Program-made: the position numbers and the translations under genes
The notes under the pieces: generated by a model
Seen by the model: the letters and a program-made list of their open reading frames with translations, nothing else
Databases searched by the model: none
What the model was told of the DNA's origin: nothing
Shown here: positions 10,053 through 21,913 of the stretch, one piece after another
Position numbering within the stretch: the stretch's first letter is position 1
Layout of the letters: each line of letters opens with the position of its first letter
NCBI GenBank assembly: GCA_018287875.1
Contig: JAGVVL010000002.1
Location: forward strand, 8,928,001 to 8,992,000
DNA length: 64,000 nt
Source of the DNA: Nigrospora sphaerica
Lineage: Eukaryota > Ascomycota > Sordariomycetes > Amphisphaeriales > Apiosporaceae
Direction: 5' to 3'

Positions 10053-11911
10053 ACGTACATGTCAATTGAGCTGCGCAGTCAATTGAGATGCGCACTCCAG
10101 CCATATTCAACTTCGTCCACTTTAGATATATATATTTCCACAACTAAACATGCCACAACGTTCCCAAGAGTCTCAAATCATTCTCGCGGTCTAGACGATT
10201 CGGAACGACCCTGCAATAACAGTGCGCCGCGCTGTATCTATCTTCCACGTCCCCGAATTTACTATCTGTAATAGAATGAAGGGAAAACGCGCCCGAGACG
10301 ACATACGCAGTAATAAGTGTCGCCTTACCGAACTCGAAGAGAAGACGCTTATCTGATACATCCTCAACCTAGATTCGCGAGGGTTTGCCCCGCGCTTACA
10401 CGATATGGAAGATATAGCGAATATCCTCGTTGCGTCGCGTAACGCGCCACGTGTCGGGACGCGTTAGGCTGGGAACTTCGTTAAGCGACAACCATAACTC
10501 CGGACGCGTTTTTCGCGTGCATACGACTACTAGAGGGCCCTCTGCGAAGACCCCGAAAAGATCTCGGGCTGGTTCGCGCTTTTTGTAAATCTGAAGGCGA
10601 AATACGGCATCCAGGACGAGGATATTTACAACTTCGACAAGACCGGCTTTATAATAGGCCAAATCACGTCCTCGATAGTTATAACCGGCGCCAATCGGAG
10701 CGGAAAGCGAAAGAAGGTCCAGCCTAGCAATCGGGAATAGGTCACCGTGATCCAGGGTGTCTGTTCAGACAGTTGGTGCCTCCCGCCGTTCATCGCTGTA
10801 AAGGGCGCCTACCACCTAGCCAATTGGTACGCCGACAGCACCCTCCCACGCGATTGGGTTATTAAACCAACCGCGAATAGATAGACCGATAACGAGACGG
10901 GCCTGGACTGGCTTCGACATTTCGAAAAACACACCGTATCGCGTGCAACCGGCTCATTTCGAATGTTAGTGATCGACGGGCACGAGAGCCACGTCTCGGC
11001 CGATTTCTAGGTGTTCTGCAAGCAGAAGAACATTATTTACATCTTTATACCTCCGCACTTATCGCACCTACTCTAGCCACTCGACGTTAGGTGTTTTAGC
11101 CCGTTAAAGCGGGCGTACGGTAGCGAAATCGAAACCTTCATGAAGTCACTCGTTAACTATATTACTAAGGCCGAGTTCCTTATTGCCTTCTAAGCCGCGT
11201 ATACGAAGGTTTTCACGCCGAATAACGTCAAGGCTGGATTCGCTGGGGCCGGATTAGTGCCTCTCGATCCGGAACGGGTTCTCTCTAAGCTAGATGTGAA
11301 GATATCGACGCCTTCGCCGTCGGGCAGCCTCCCGCCAACGGGCCTCGCGTGGGCATCTCAGACGCTACACAACCTAACGCAAGCGACTTTATAAACCGAT
11401 TATATTAAAAATCGAGTTCGCTAGTACCAAGGAAGCTCCCCGATACCGATTTTATTAGCTATCGACCAGTTTGCGAAGGGGGCGATGGCGATGATACACG
11501 AGGCCGCTCTCCTCCGGGCCGAGGTTAAAACGCTTCGAGAGGCTAACACCGGCCTTGCAAAACGTCGCAATGCTAAAAAATCTCGCTTACAAGAAGAAGG
11601 AACACTTGAAGTAGGCGAGGCTTAAGACTTTTTAGCCCAGAGGGACGTGGATACGCAGTTCGCTGAGGAAACGCGTGCGAGTAGCAGTCGGGCGACACGG
11701 TCGCGACCGCGCGAACGCCGGTGTGGCATCTGCGGCAACACCGGCCATAATGCGCGCAAATGTGAAGTAGAGGTGGAAACGTCTGCAGAGTCCGATTCCG
11801 AATAGTTTGAATTGATTTAAGGCGTTCTGGTTGGGTAGTCGATGGATTCATGCGTGAGGTGCTTAGGAGTGCGCATCTCAATTGACTGCGCAGCTTAATT
11901 GACACGTACGT
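10053..11911 (+). mobile_element. Complete pogo/Fot1-like DNA transposon, RIP-damaged transposase
   Basis: A 1859-bp element with terminal inverted repeats of about 46 bp (left end ACGTACATGTCAATTGAG) is bounded by TA on both sides (10051-10052 and 11912-11913), the duplication used by this superfamily. The plus strand encodes a DDE transposase. An N-terminal helix-turn-helix region (LTELEEKTLI) is followed by YNFDKTGF, LVIDGHESH and PPHLSHLL-PLD, which surround the catalytic acids. The C-terminus has a CCHC knuckle (CGICGNTGHNARKC, 11722-11763). CAG-to-TAG changes break the frame at many points. It interrupts the RT region of the gypsy element. A related copy of almost the same length lies at 46767-58032, split by a retrotransposon. 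Confidence 0.88.
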
Positions 11912-11913
11912 TA

Positions 11914-13285
11914 CCGAAAGCTAAACATTATTACTTATAAAGACCAATGTCCCCTACTACTGATCGACGAAACGCTTAGCCAAATTATAAAGGCTAAGAT
12001 ATTAACTAAGATCGATATCTAATAAGTATTCTATAGGATTCGGCTCCAAGCGGGAAACGAAGATAAGATAACGTTTTATATAAGATATGGCTCTTACCGG
12101 TATCAAGTGATGCTATTCGGATTAACCAGTAGACCAGCCATCTTTCAACGATTTATTAATGAAGTCTTAATAGACTATCTCGACAAGTTCTACTATGCTT
12201 ATATAGGCGACATCCTTATCTATTTGAAGAACAAAGAGGATTACGTACGCTATATCCAACAGGTGTTAATATAACTTCAAGAGGCAGGCTTATAGGCCGA
12301 CATTAAAAAGTGCGAGTTCTATATTTAAAAGACTAAGTACTCTAGTTTTTTTATCGGTATAGATAGAGTGGCCGTCGATATAGATAAACTTGCTGCCTTG
12401 ATAGTCTAGAAGGCATCTATATTTATAAAAGCAGTATAGTCCTTTCTAGTGTTCTATAACCACTACCTGAAGTTTATACTGAACTATAGCAGAATTACTA
12501 AACTATTAAATCAGCTAATATATAAGGACGCGACCTTTACGTGGACATAGGAATATAAAGAGGCTTTTCAACACCTTAAAGGCTATATATTATAAGCTCT
12601 AATACTTATATACTGGGACCTTAATAAGGACACGCAAGTAGAAAATGATACTTCGAATAGTGTGGTTACTGGAGTTCTACTATAACGACACGGTGATAAC
12701 TAACGACCTATCTATTATTACTCGGAGACTATGTAATGTGCTAAGCATAACTATCCTATATAGGATAAGGAACCCCTAGCTGTTATTCGGTGCTTAACTA
12801 CTTAGCAGCCCGAGCTTCTAGGACTCTAAAAGACGTTTATAGTTATCACAAACTACGAAGCTATCAAGTATTTCTAAATAAAGAGGCTGCTGAACTCGCG
12901 GTAAGCAGGCTGGGCCGATATAATATCCCAGTTCGATATACTGCTAACTTACCGACCGGAGGAAGGTAACATATTAGCCGACACTCTCTTAAGGAAATTT
13001 GAGGATCTGAGAACGCAAAAGGCTAAAAAGGACACGTAATAAACTATGGCCTTGTTCCGACCGGTTAGTTTAAGCTACGATACCCTTGATATAGAAGCCA
13101 AAGCAGTTGCCGTCCTTATCGTGGTTAAGGAAGACAACGCCGACAATCCAGATGGAACCCCTAGCAGCGGCGGTTTCTCCTTAATAGACGAAGTTCTCGC
13201 TGCGGACATAGAAGAGGTAACCTTCGAGGCGTGGAGAGAGAAAGCTCGCACTAGGAGGGAGGGCGGCGAGAATCCTTATCAATAG
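11914..13285 (+). pseudogene. RT and RNase H remnant of the gypsy element
   Basis: The plus strand reads as a Ty3/gypsy RT. It shows the order LIDETL, MLFGLTSRPAIFQRFINEVL and YIGDILIY (the YxDD box changed by G/A mutation), then the thumb/RNase H linker and ADTLLRK, a degraded form of the usual LADALSR ending. It then runs into an open stretch at 13046-13285 that starts MALFRPVSLSYD, a common extension before the integrase. Stops are mainly TAG/TAA. Confidence 0.75.
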
Positions 13286-13290
13286 ACAGC

Positions 13291-13503
13291 TGTAAGGGAG
13301 GAGACGCTGGAGAGGTGCATCCGCAGGCTGGTCACCTGACCTGCGACACAGACCCACCGGCGGCCTACTAGCAAGGAGCGGGCGCACTGCTGGCGCCCGA
13401 CCCGAACTTGGATTCTGCAAGAATCAGTCTTGCAGTGGAATTGAGCCTGCCCTTCGCTACCCTATACCTGACGGTGCCATTGTGATTCCTTCGGATCCTT
13501 ACA
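13291..13503. mobile_element. Solo LTR, family E (copy 1)
   Basis: 213 bp, beginning TGTAAGGGAGGAG and ending CGGATCCTTACA, with a perfect duplication ACAGC (13286-13290 and 13504-13508). A reverse-complement copy of equal length lies at 27703-27915. It inserted between the RNase H and integrase regions of the gypsy element. Confidence 0.88.
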
Positions 13504-13527
13504 ACAGCCGGATACTCCTATATAAAG

Positions 13528-14041
13528 TGTTACGAACTACCCCAACCAACAGGCAGATTGTGGAAACGGACAAGCGCCCATGCAGCCAAGACCTGTTGGG
13601 CACAATCACCAAGTAAGGGATACCAGCCTCAGGGCAAGCCACACCAAGTACAGGTCACGTGACCCCATCAAGTCACGTGACAGGAGCGACAGGAGCGAAG
13701 CGCTCCCAGCGCCCTTGGAGCGACGCAGACGAAGCGCTCCAAGAAACGACGGAGTATCAGTGAGGGAATGACTTGGTATATAAGTCAGGAGGATTCCCTA
13801 CATAGACAGTCATTACCTCAGTGATCAATCTAAGCATCTATCTTACCCATAGATGGGCTAACGCCTAACGACCTATCGTGAGATCAGTATACGCATCCGT
13901 ACCATCGTCAACCAGTTATCCAGTCCAGCACCTTCAGCCAGCCAGTTACTCAGCGACCAGTGTTCAAGCAGACAGACGCTCTCTGTCCCTGATTGTACAA
14001 ACCCTACGTCACGCAGTACTTAGGTATAGCGCTTCGTTACA
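13528..14041. mobile_element. Solo LTR, family F (copy 1)
   Basis: 514 bp, beginning TGTTACGAAC and ending GCTTCGTTACA, with a perfect duplication TAAAG (13523-13527 and 14042-14046). A TATATAAG motif near 13777 is a plausible promoter element. Partial relatives lie at 43360-43812 and, reversed, at 60796-61030. There is little RIP damage compared with its host element. Confidence 0.88.
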
Positions 14042-14046
14042 TAAAG

Positions 14047-15560
14047 GCAGACTGGTGGTACTAGAAAAGAGCCATCTCCGCACCCGAGTTATTAATAAAG
14101 TATATTCTAGGCCGACTACAGCATATCTAGGACAGAATAAGATAAAGGCCTTATTACGGAAGATGTTTTAGTAGCAAGGTATAAGCGCAGATACCGAGAT
14201 TTTCGTAGCCAACTGTATAGGATGCCGACTTGCTAAGGTGCCCAGAGATAAAACTCCTAAACTGCTATATCCTTTACCAATACTACAGCGTCCCTGGATA
14301 GATATTTCTATTAACTTTAAGAGTATGCCTAAAAGTCGCTAAGGATATAATAACTTACTAGTTATAATAGACCGACTAAGGAAATAATCGTGGAGTATTC
14401 CGTGTTATAAGGAGGTAACGGCAGCGGAAACAGCCCGGCTGTATTACTAGGGCCCCTACCGGATTTATAGCTTGCCGACGGCTATATTAAGCAACCGAGG
14501 TCTTTAATTCGACTTGGAGGTCTCCCAGGAACTGGCTTTCTTACTAGGGATCAACTGAAAGTTATCCACTTTGGGGTATTCGCAGACCTCTAGATAAGTC
14601 GAGAACATACTATAGTGGATCGACCAACGGCTCCGGCTATTATTAAACCATTGTTAGGATAATTAGGAGGATACCTTATTAGCCGTGGATAGGGCGTAAG
14701 CCTGTCTTCCATATAATTCGACAGGCCTCTCTTTATATAAGGTGAAAATAGAGTTCCCAATATTATTGTAGTTCGATTAGCAAAAGCAAACTGTGGATAT
14801 GACCGATAGCACGCTAAGGGGAAGGGCAGCGCGATTAAACGCTTAGCAACTCGTTAAGACTATCCACAAATACCACGAATTAGTAAAAGAAAACTTAATG
14901 CTAGCTTAAGAACGATTAATAACTTAAGTAAATAAACATTATTAGAAGCTTAATTTTAATATAAAGGACAGAGTATTTATTATTAAAAAGGTGTGGTTAA
15001 TAATATAACTGTTAGATAAATTAGACTATCCTTTAACTAGATAACATTACTGGATTTAAAAGAAGGCCAGATATTCCTTTATCCTTAATATACCTGTTAA
15101 TTAGAAGGGTATAAACATGTTTTATATAGACAGACTACGTTTATTTCCTAATAGCTCTTTACTTAGCTAAAGGGCTCTGGAACTGCCGGTAGAAACTATA
15201 GGACTTAAAGAAGCTGCTAAAAAGAAGTTCGAGGTTAGCAAAGTGACGGCATCATGGTTACACTACAGTAAACTACAGTATTAAGTGGAATAGAAGGGAT
15301 ATAACCTAGACGCGATATAATAGTACACGGAAAATTTAAAGAACACTCCAGAGACCCTAAAGGTATATCACGACAAACACCCGGACTAAGCTAGACCGCC
15401 TCTGTAATTACAGGCTTAGCTAAAGGCAGCTTTAAAGGACTGATTTGACTCTTTATATACAGACGATAATAAACCTATAGGGACGTAGTTAGCGTAAGCC
15501 CGATAGGAAAGACGACGAAATTAAGGGTTTTTTCCTTACTATGCTAAACTCGGGACGAGT
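14047..15560 (+). pseudogene. Integrase and chromodomain remnant of the gypsy element
   Basis: The plus strand keeps an integrase zinc-binding segment (FVANCIGCRLAK), core fragments around SMPKSR and PTAILSNRGL, and a C-terminal stretch QVEWKGYNLDA-like that resembles a chromodomain with TENLKNTPETL. TAG/TAA stops are frequent. A chromodomain at the integrase end places the element among chromoviruses. Confidence 0.7.
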
Positions 15561-15579
15561 CTAATCTAGGGGGGGGTTA

Positions 15580-15776
15580 TATAACGGCGCTGGCAACTAT
15601 ACACTGATGGAATAGGTGGTGGACACTGGCAGAAGGGAGGGCCTGTGCGTCTTAGGGCACTTAGATACTTTGAGACTGCCAGAGCCATCGTGTGTTTTCC
15701 TTCTTTTCTTCCTCACGTTGCTATCCTCAGTCAATCTACGATCAGTTGTCGACTTGTCCAACTGCGTGCCGTGACA
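15580..15776 (+). repeat. 3' LTR of the degraded gypsy element (family D)
   Basis: 197 bp, ending GTGCCGTGACA. The start TGTGACGGCG of the better-preserved copy at 61131-61327 is TATAACGGCG here, consistent with RIP. It directly follows a polypurine tract. Confidence 0.8.
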
Positions 15777-15789
15777 GCACGTACGTTTC

Positions 15790-16950
15790 TTTAAGCGCTG
15801 GTTGCAGCTAGAAACCACGATGTCCACTGGGATCGATTTCCATCGCATTAACGGAGCCTCTCACGATAACATTAAAGAGTTCTTCTTAAGGTTAACTAAG
15901 GACCGCCTTGCTAGTATACTATTAGAGCACACCTAGAACTTCGATAAGATTAAGGCTTAGATTGTCCTTAAAGACTGTCTCTTTATTATTAGGCCGGCTT
16001 CTCTTAACAAGGTCTTTATTATGGATATAGCTAAACGCTGGCTAGACTAGCAAATTAACTAGACTACTCTAGCTACAGCAGTTATTTCTATCCTAGACTG
16101 CTTTAGAAGACCTTAAATAATAGCGACACCTTATCCTCGATAGCCACGTAAGCCACTGCAGTAAAGAGCTTATATTAACATACTTTGAATCGAAAGTCTA
16201 GTTAAACTTTCTTCTGGCGCACATCTTATAGGTTCCCTAGCCCCTAAATCTTAATCCCTTTGATATATTGAAGCGTACGTAATAGAAGTTCCTTCGTTAA
16301 GCCTGTGTATCTAGCTTAACAATAACTTTAAAGAAGCTAAAGTTCTTAAAGGCTTAGAATAAGACCCGGAAGGTTGCTATAACTCTAATCTATATAGCCA
16401 CGGGTTAAAGGTAACCGGAATCTATTTAAGGGATGCTTCTAGGCCTCTCAAAAGCTAACTAGCGAGATAGAGAAAGTAAGATAGGCTAAAAGAGGAAATT
16501 TAAAGCGTTCCACAGCTAATAGAAGACCCTCTGCTATCTTAGATCTCTACTTTAGACATTAGAACATTAAAGTCTTTAAGGCAAGTCCAGGATATCCATC
16601 GAGAACTACGTAGCGTTGATATAGTTCATAATAACGCCACGCTACACTAAGTATTGCAGAAGACTAGCAAGGCCTTAAACTAAGCAGCCGCTTAGATCTC
16701 TAACCTTAAGCACAAACAAGACTAATTTACAGCAGCAGCACTAGAGCACTAGAAGCCTCAAAAGCGCCATAAAGTTATTTAAATTGCCCAGGAGAGGTTT
16801 GTGAGTATGTTAGACGTCCGTAATCCGAAAGTAAAGAGCAACCTTTAGGGTAAAGGGGCTACAGTCACTACGCGTTCTCCATCGATTGCAACAGACAGTT
16901 GTATGGAAGAAAGCAAGTCAGAGGTAGAGGGGGTAATCGTCATTTCTTAA
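15790..16950 (+). pseudogene. RIP-degraded transposase remnant, pogo-like
   Basis: The plus-strand frame from the ATG near 15821 reads as protein with mostly TAG/TAA stops. The segment near 16395-16435 (HGLKVTGIYLRDASRPLKS) matches in style the C-terminal part of pogo-like transposases. A similar segment (LTSIYLRDQYKALNSR) occurs in the remnant at 26460-27690. No terminal repeats were identified, so the ends are approximate. Confidence 0.5.
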
Positions 16951-17062
16951 AACTAATCGGGTTGTCTGCAACTACTCTGGTTGTTGAGATGATTGTTTTG
17001 TTTTGTTTTTTGATCACATCATGAGGTCTCTGAAACTGATGGGGGTTTGATAGGTCGGTCCC

Positions 17063-18661
17063 GTGGTGGGTACACTACCTTACTTTGAAAATGGGTCACC
17101 GTACGGTCAGATTTCCCCCAAAGATGACGACGAGTCGCCGGCTGGTATTGTGTTTTACATCAAGCCTAAGGATGACGCTCAGTCTGTGGCATTGAACTGG
17201 GGGAGCTTCTTTGATAACGTACCGTACGGCGAGATATCAAGGAAATGCCCCCTGGTCAACCCAGTTTTCGCTAAATAGCATCTTGGGTGCACCAGTGTCG
17301 CGAGTCCATGCCATATGCGAACGCGAGACGCCTCCCTTACCAACGAGGGTTATTGAAGTCGGCACAGCGAACGGGAACTGTCGCTTTTACGAGTCCCAAG
17401 GCGACCGTGCCGACTATCGCGCTCTCTCATTGTTTGGGGGAAATCAAAATATTGACCACGCTGAGGGAAATTTTGAATACGCATGCTAAGGGTGTCGAAC
17501 TTGAATCGCTGCCCAAGCCGTTCCAAGAGACCATCCAAATCACACGCAGCCTTGATGCTCCGTACATATGGATCGTCCAAGACGATCCCGACGACTGGGC
17601 GAAAGAGTCGGCCATGATGGCGTCCATCTACCGAAATGCGTACCTGAAGCTCGCGGCCACGGCCGCCAAGGACAGTTTGGAGGGCATGTTCAAGCGCCGC
17701 CTGGTCGACACGTACGCACACGCGCTATGCGGTTGCACTCCGATGAGCAAAGCCGCCGCCGTGACAAGTTACGCCACGTTGCGTCGCAAGCACGATTGTC
17801 TCCGCGCCGCCGACTACCTGTTTGAGTCGGACCTGGCCTCGCTGCCCCTGGTGACGCGTGCCTGGTGCTTCCAAGAGCGCATCCTTTCGTCCCGCGTCCC
17901 CCAATTCGTGGCAGATGAGATGGTTTGGGAGTGTCCGGAGGCCACGCGCTGCGAGTGCACTCTGATCAAGCATTATAAGCAGCACATTTGGGGTAGTCTG
18001 ACGAGCGTCGACAAGTTCACCTAGGAAGTGCCCGACCGGACCGTCTTCCGGCTCCCCACCGTCGAGAAGTACTGGTACTGGCTCGTATCCAGTTACACGG
18101 CCTTGAAAATCACCAAGGATCGGACCGCTTACCGCCATCGTCCGGCGTCGCAAGTAGCTTGATGGCCGCCGACGACTACGTGGCTGGCCTGAGGTGTCAG
18201 ACGAGCTGGCGCGAGTCAAGAGCATTTCGCCCGTCAATTTAACGGTGGATTACTTCGGCCGCGTCCAGGCAGTCGAAACGAGGATAGACGGGACTTATTT
18301 CAGGGCACTGGTGAAACAAAACGAGAGGAGTGATATCATTGGATTGACATTCGGACAGCACTGGATCACCCTAGAGATACCAGTCCTACCGCGGTTTGTA
18401 TGGACGGGTGACCCGGGGTTCGATACGTTCGAGAATGCTGTCTAATCGGTCAGCCAGCCGGCAAGAATACCGGCGCTGTGGGCAGAACATAGGAACATCA
18501 CTTTTCTTATGCTGACTCGCCCATCGCGGGTTCCATCCAGGTTTCGCAGAGTTGGACTCTTCCGCATGTTCCCGTTCAAAGGACGCGAAGAGACTGTAGA
18601 GATTTTCACTGTTGATGAGATTTTACAGAAAGGAAGCAAGTCCGATATGGCGATTGTTTGA
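17063..18661 (+). pseudogene. HET-domain (heterokaryon incompatibility) gene, broken
   Basis: HET proteins trigger cell death after fusion of incompatible hyphae. The recognisable parts, in order, are VIEVGTANG, LSHCLG (the motif is usually LSHCWG), LPKPFQETIQITRSL, YIWI, VQDDPDDWAKESAMMASIY and TRAWCFQERILSSR. Near the end come WYWLVSSYT and FRRVGLF. Several lesions are visible. A frame change at about 17425 fits loss of two bases from a CT run. The usual D-S-L-C-I between YIWI and the QDD motif is absent (15 bp, near 17573). More frame changes occur after 18024 and 18115. The last frame ends at a TGA at 18659-18661. The true start is not visible; 17063 only marks the left end of a possible coding stretch. 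Confidence 0.8.
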
Positions 18662-18829
18662 ATGGGGGGAGGGGGCTGGGAGATGAGATGGGCGGGTAAT
18701 ATCGTAGTTTAGTCTCTAAAGCGGCATATCAGAAAGCATACGAGACCGAAGCAGAGCGCGCGGAGCTTACATCAAAGTGCTGCTACTGTAACGTGAAAGA
18801 ACTCGTGTGGCGATGTAGTGGTTGTTCAT

Positions 18830-20567
18830 TCATTCGTGGCCTAGCCAAAATAATGTGCGAATCCCTTGGCCAGGCTTGTTGGTCAATCGACTGTCCCACA
18901 TAATATTGGCGTCAATGCTGGCTTCTCGGGCGGTCTCGAAGCTGTCTTCACTGATGCCCTCCGTTGATTTAGCTCGATACACGTGCATCTCAATCTTTCG
19001 GAGGTATGGGAATTGGTCTCGCTGCTCGACGACCTGCAGTATGGCTCCAAGAAGCAGTTGCGAGGCCCACTCTTCGCCACACTGTGCGAAGCGGACTGTT
19101 TCGGTGGTGGCGGGAGGCACCTCAGCCAGGCTTGTCTTGCTTATCTGTTGTTCTTCTGTAGTAGGATCCCGATTATCCAGATGTCAGTTGTTACAGCGTG
19201 TTGGGCAACCCTAGCTGTAGCTGTTATTAAAATGAAGAACGTGGGTCCTGAACACAAAAGGCAGCGATAACTCAAGTATTTCCAGTCAGCTGAAGGTTTT
19301 AAAAATCATGAGAAGAATCTAGACTCTTTCGTCTTTTTCGTAGTAATTGAAGGCGAAGAAGTCGGCGGTGTAGTGAGACAAACGCTCAAGAGATACGCAC
19401 TGATGCTCTAGCGACATTTGCATTGACTCGGTGATCCACACCATTGTCTCCGCTATGTTCCTACGGATGCCAGACCTGCGACATGCTACACTTAGTACAC
19501 TTCTTTACTGGTTGGTAGTTAAAGTGTCGATATTTACGGGCCTGTCATGCAGCAGCAGAGTTCCTTCAAAGTCTGGGGAGCCCGTAGCAATGCTTGAAGA
19601 CATGCCCTTCCGAGACTGGACGACAGGTCGAACTCGAATAATGCAAACAGCAATGATCCTGGTTCTAGGTGGCGGAACGGATAGAGTGGAACCTATCTAT
19701 CAAACCAGGTAGATTCCACTTCACAGCATGTTTCAGTGACTTGGGGGATTGTTGCATATGCACAGTCTGGTTTTCATCACGCGAGTCGGTTTGGTTACAG
19801 TTGTAGGTTTGACAGACACCGGCCCTGGTGAGGAAGGCGGCGCTGAGGGAACTGCCCATTACGCGCGCCCTAGCATCCGCTGTGCCAAATTACCCAGGTA
19901 AGCAGGAATAGTGAAGAATGGCGGTTGAGGTCCCATGAAAGGCGTTTCGGTACTTACTGCTTAAGTAGGCCGCCTTAAGGCCATGGAAGTGGGGCCCACC
20001 CACAGTTCTTGTGAGCTTCTCGTAGATATCTTGACTAGAACTGTCGCAGAGCCGACGATGTCGTACTTTTGGAGACCCTGCAGATAAGGGAGCACCATGG
20101 CAATCACGACGTAAATAGCCTGTTTCCAGGGGCCACCTTGAGGTTGTTTCTGTTCACATGGGATGTTCAATTGCCTTGCATCTGTCGGCTGTTTACAAGA
20201 TCTTGATGAGCAAGGCGAGATTGTTGGACGTCAGGATGGTCTCGATGAAAGCATCAAATTGGCTTCAGGAATCGATGGAATTCATCTCGCCATCAGACCA
20301 TTACATCAAGTTGACATGGCAAAACAGAGCCGGTAAGGCCACGGCTCGGGGCGTCTTGTTAAATCGGGCAAGACGTGCGAGGGTGGAACGTGTACGGATG
20401 TTGATCATAATGCTCGCCAGAATTTCGGGAGGCATGGAAAAGAGCAGGGGCGACACGGCGGGGTGGCCTTGAGGCTCGACACCGACGTGCTGTGGGATTT
20501 CGACAAGTGCCTGTGGTAAGATTCGAGTCGTCGCACACTCGGTCGCGTCACAACCGCGCGTCGTCAT
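18830..20567 (-). pseudogene. F-box-like gene remnant
   Basis: The minus strand from an ATG at 20567 encodes PPEILASIMINI and ALPALFCHVNL, matching the F-box pattern of fungal substrate adaptors for SCF ubiquitin ligases. Directly after this, in-frame stops appear in sequence that otherwise reads well (MNSID, FDAFIETILTSNNLALLIKIL). Further coding-like pieces follow at 20170-19961 and 19120-18830 (PYLRKIEMHVY). Frames change several times. Some changes may be introns, but the clustered stops argue for a pseudogene. The downstream boundary is uncertain. Confidence 0.5.
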
Positions 20568-21913
20568 GTCTTGCGTCACACAAAGATACGGTGAGAAGCT
20601 GGGGGTGTCTGAATAAATGATAGATGATGTGGTTGGAAGAAGTGGAACAGGAGATAGAGTGGAGCTTCGTTGCTGCCTGGAGTCAAAATGCCCCACGAGG
20701 TCTAGTTCACATTTTAGTCCGGATGAAGTATAATAAAGAAACAACTACTCAGGCGCTTAACCGAGTAATGTGTGCCCGCGCCTGGCAATTGGCACTCACC
20801 GGCATAAGTCTGTCTATCGCCAGGCATAGGTTGCTGTATCCCCAAAAGTAGCCCCGGTGACTGGGTACTTGGGTACCTAATCAACCCTATAGCAGCTGGC
20901 AGCAGCAGTTGGAGCAGACCGAACCATACGCACTACTTCCTAACCAAAGAATTGGGGATCAACATGGTTGCTTGCCTAACTGCACTACCCTCCTTTCGCT
21001 TTCAGACCATATCTGCTCTAGAGTAGCCAACTCTCCGTGCACCGAGGTCAGAAGCGCAGCAGGGCACAGTACTGGTGATTAAAGCCTTGCGAAGCACCGT
21101 AGGAGAAATTCCCGTGCACTACATCCCCACCAACAAACACTCTAGCGTCCTTGTGGTTCATGAGTCCTGAATACATTATCATGGGTCCAATCACGCCTTT
21201 GACGTTGGACTCGAGCGCCGCGGAGATGGCCCCACGCCGCCGATGAACAGGCTCGAACGGGGTGGCCGTAGCATCTAAAGCGGCGGAGAGGACGACCAAG
21301 GTGGCAGTGAACCGTTCGGTCAAGTCTAGATGAGATTGGTTGGAAAAAGTGGCCAGCGGTGTATCGAATTGGCCCTGGCTACTCGTTCAGTGGAACGTAG
21401 AACTAGATAAAGGAACTATCGCACCGACCATTGCACGATAGGGAGCAAAATAATACCAACACGTGCGGTACTTTTCTTATCCCATATACGCCTAAATATA
21501 GTGCGACAGGAACTGTTTTAAGGTAAATCTCCAGCGGTGGCGACCGGCATGGCCCTGCGGCCTCTGATATCGTGATGGTATATCAGACTTGCAGATGATA
21601 GCTGGCAGCCCGCTCATCGGTCGTCCAACGCGAGCGTAGTCCATGAATATACGGTAATACCTAGCTCTATTCCTTCAGTGACTCGATTTCCTTTGTTGCC
21701 AACGTTCACTTTTTCAATGTATCTACCAGTAAATTAGTGTCGGAGGTATTCTACTTTACTTTTGTAAGGACCAGATACCTTCAGAAGCTTTATTCAAATG
21801 ATGCTAAGACTGATTTTTTATCCAACAAGCTCTCATCTCCCACTACACGTTTGAATGATATAGGTTATCCTCTTCTGCATTTCTTTCTTGAACTTCGGGA
21901 AACCCCCTCTCGC
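20568..21913. other. Intergenic region without a supported gene
   Basis: A 91-codon minus-strand stretch (21323-21048) has a signal-peptide-like start (FTATLVVLSAALDATATP) but begins at TTG and lacks an ATG. It may be the remains of a secreted-protein gene. Nothing else was recognised. Confidence 0.35.

Larger units (their letters stand above)
7655..15776 (+). mobile_element. RIP-degraded chromodomain Ty3/gypsy element (family D LTR), 5' LTR missing
   Basis: After removing four later insertions, the plus strand reads gag, protease, RT, RNase H, integrase and chromodomain in Ty3/gypsy order. Frames are interrupted almost only by TAG/TAA. A run of G residues (polypurine tract, about 15569-15576) precedes a 197-bp 3' LTR at 15580-15776. 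No matching 5' LTR was found, and the left boundary near 7655 is approximate. The insertions are a solo LTR (9083-9406), a pogo-like transposon (10053-11911) and solo LTRs at 13291-13503 and 13528-14041. All four lie inside coding sequence and have target duplications, so each came later. The element cannot encode active proteins. Confidence 0.8.

Noticed and set aside
21048..21323. Small secreted protein gene on the minus strand
   Set aside because: There is a signal-peptide-like start but no ATG, and no splice site was found to supply one. Left as a possible relic only.
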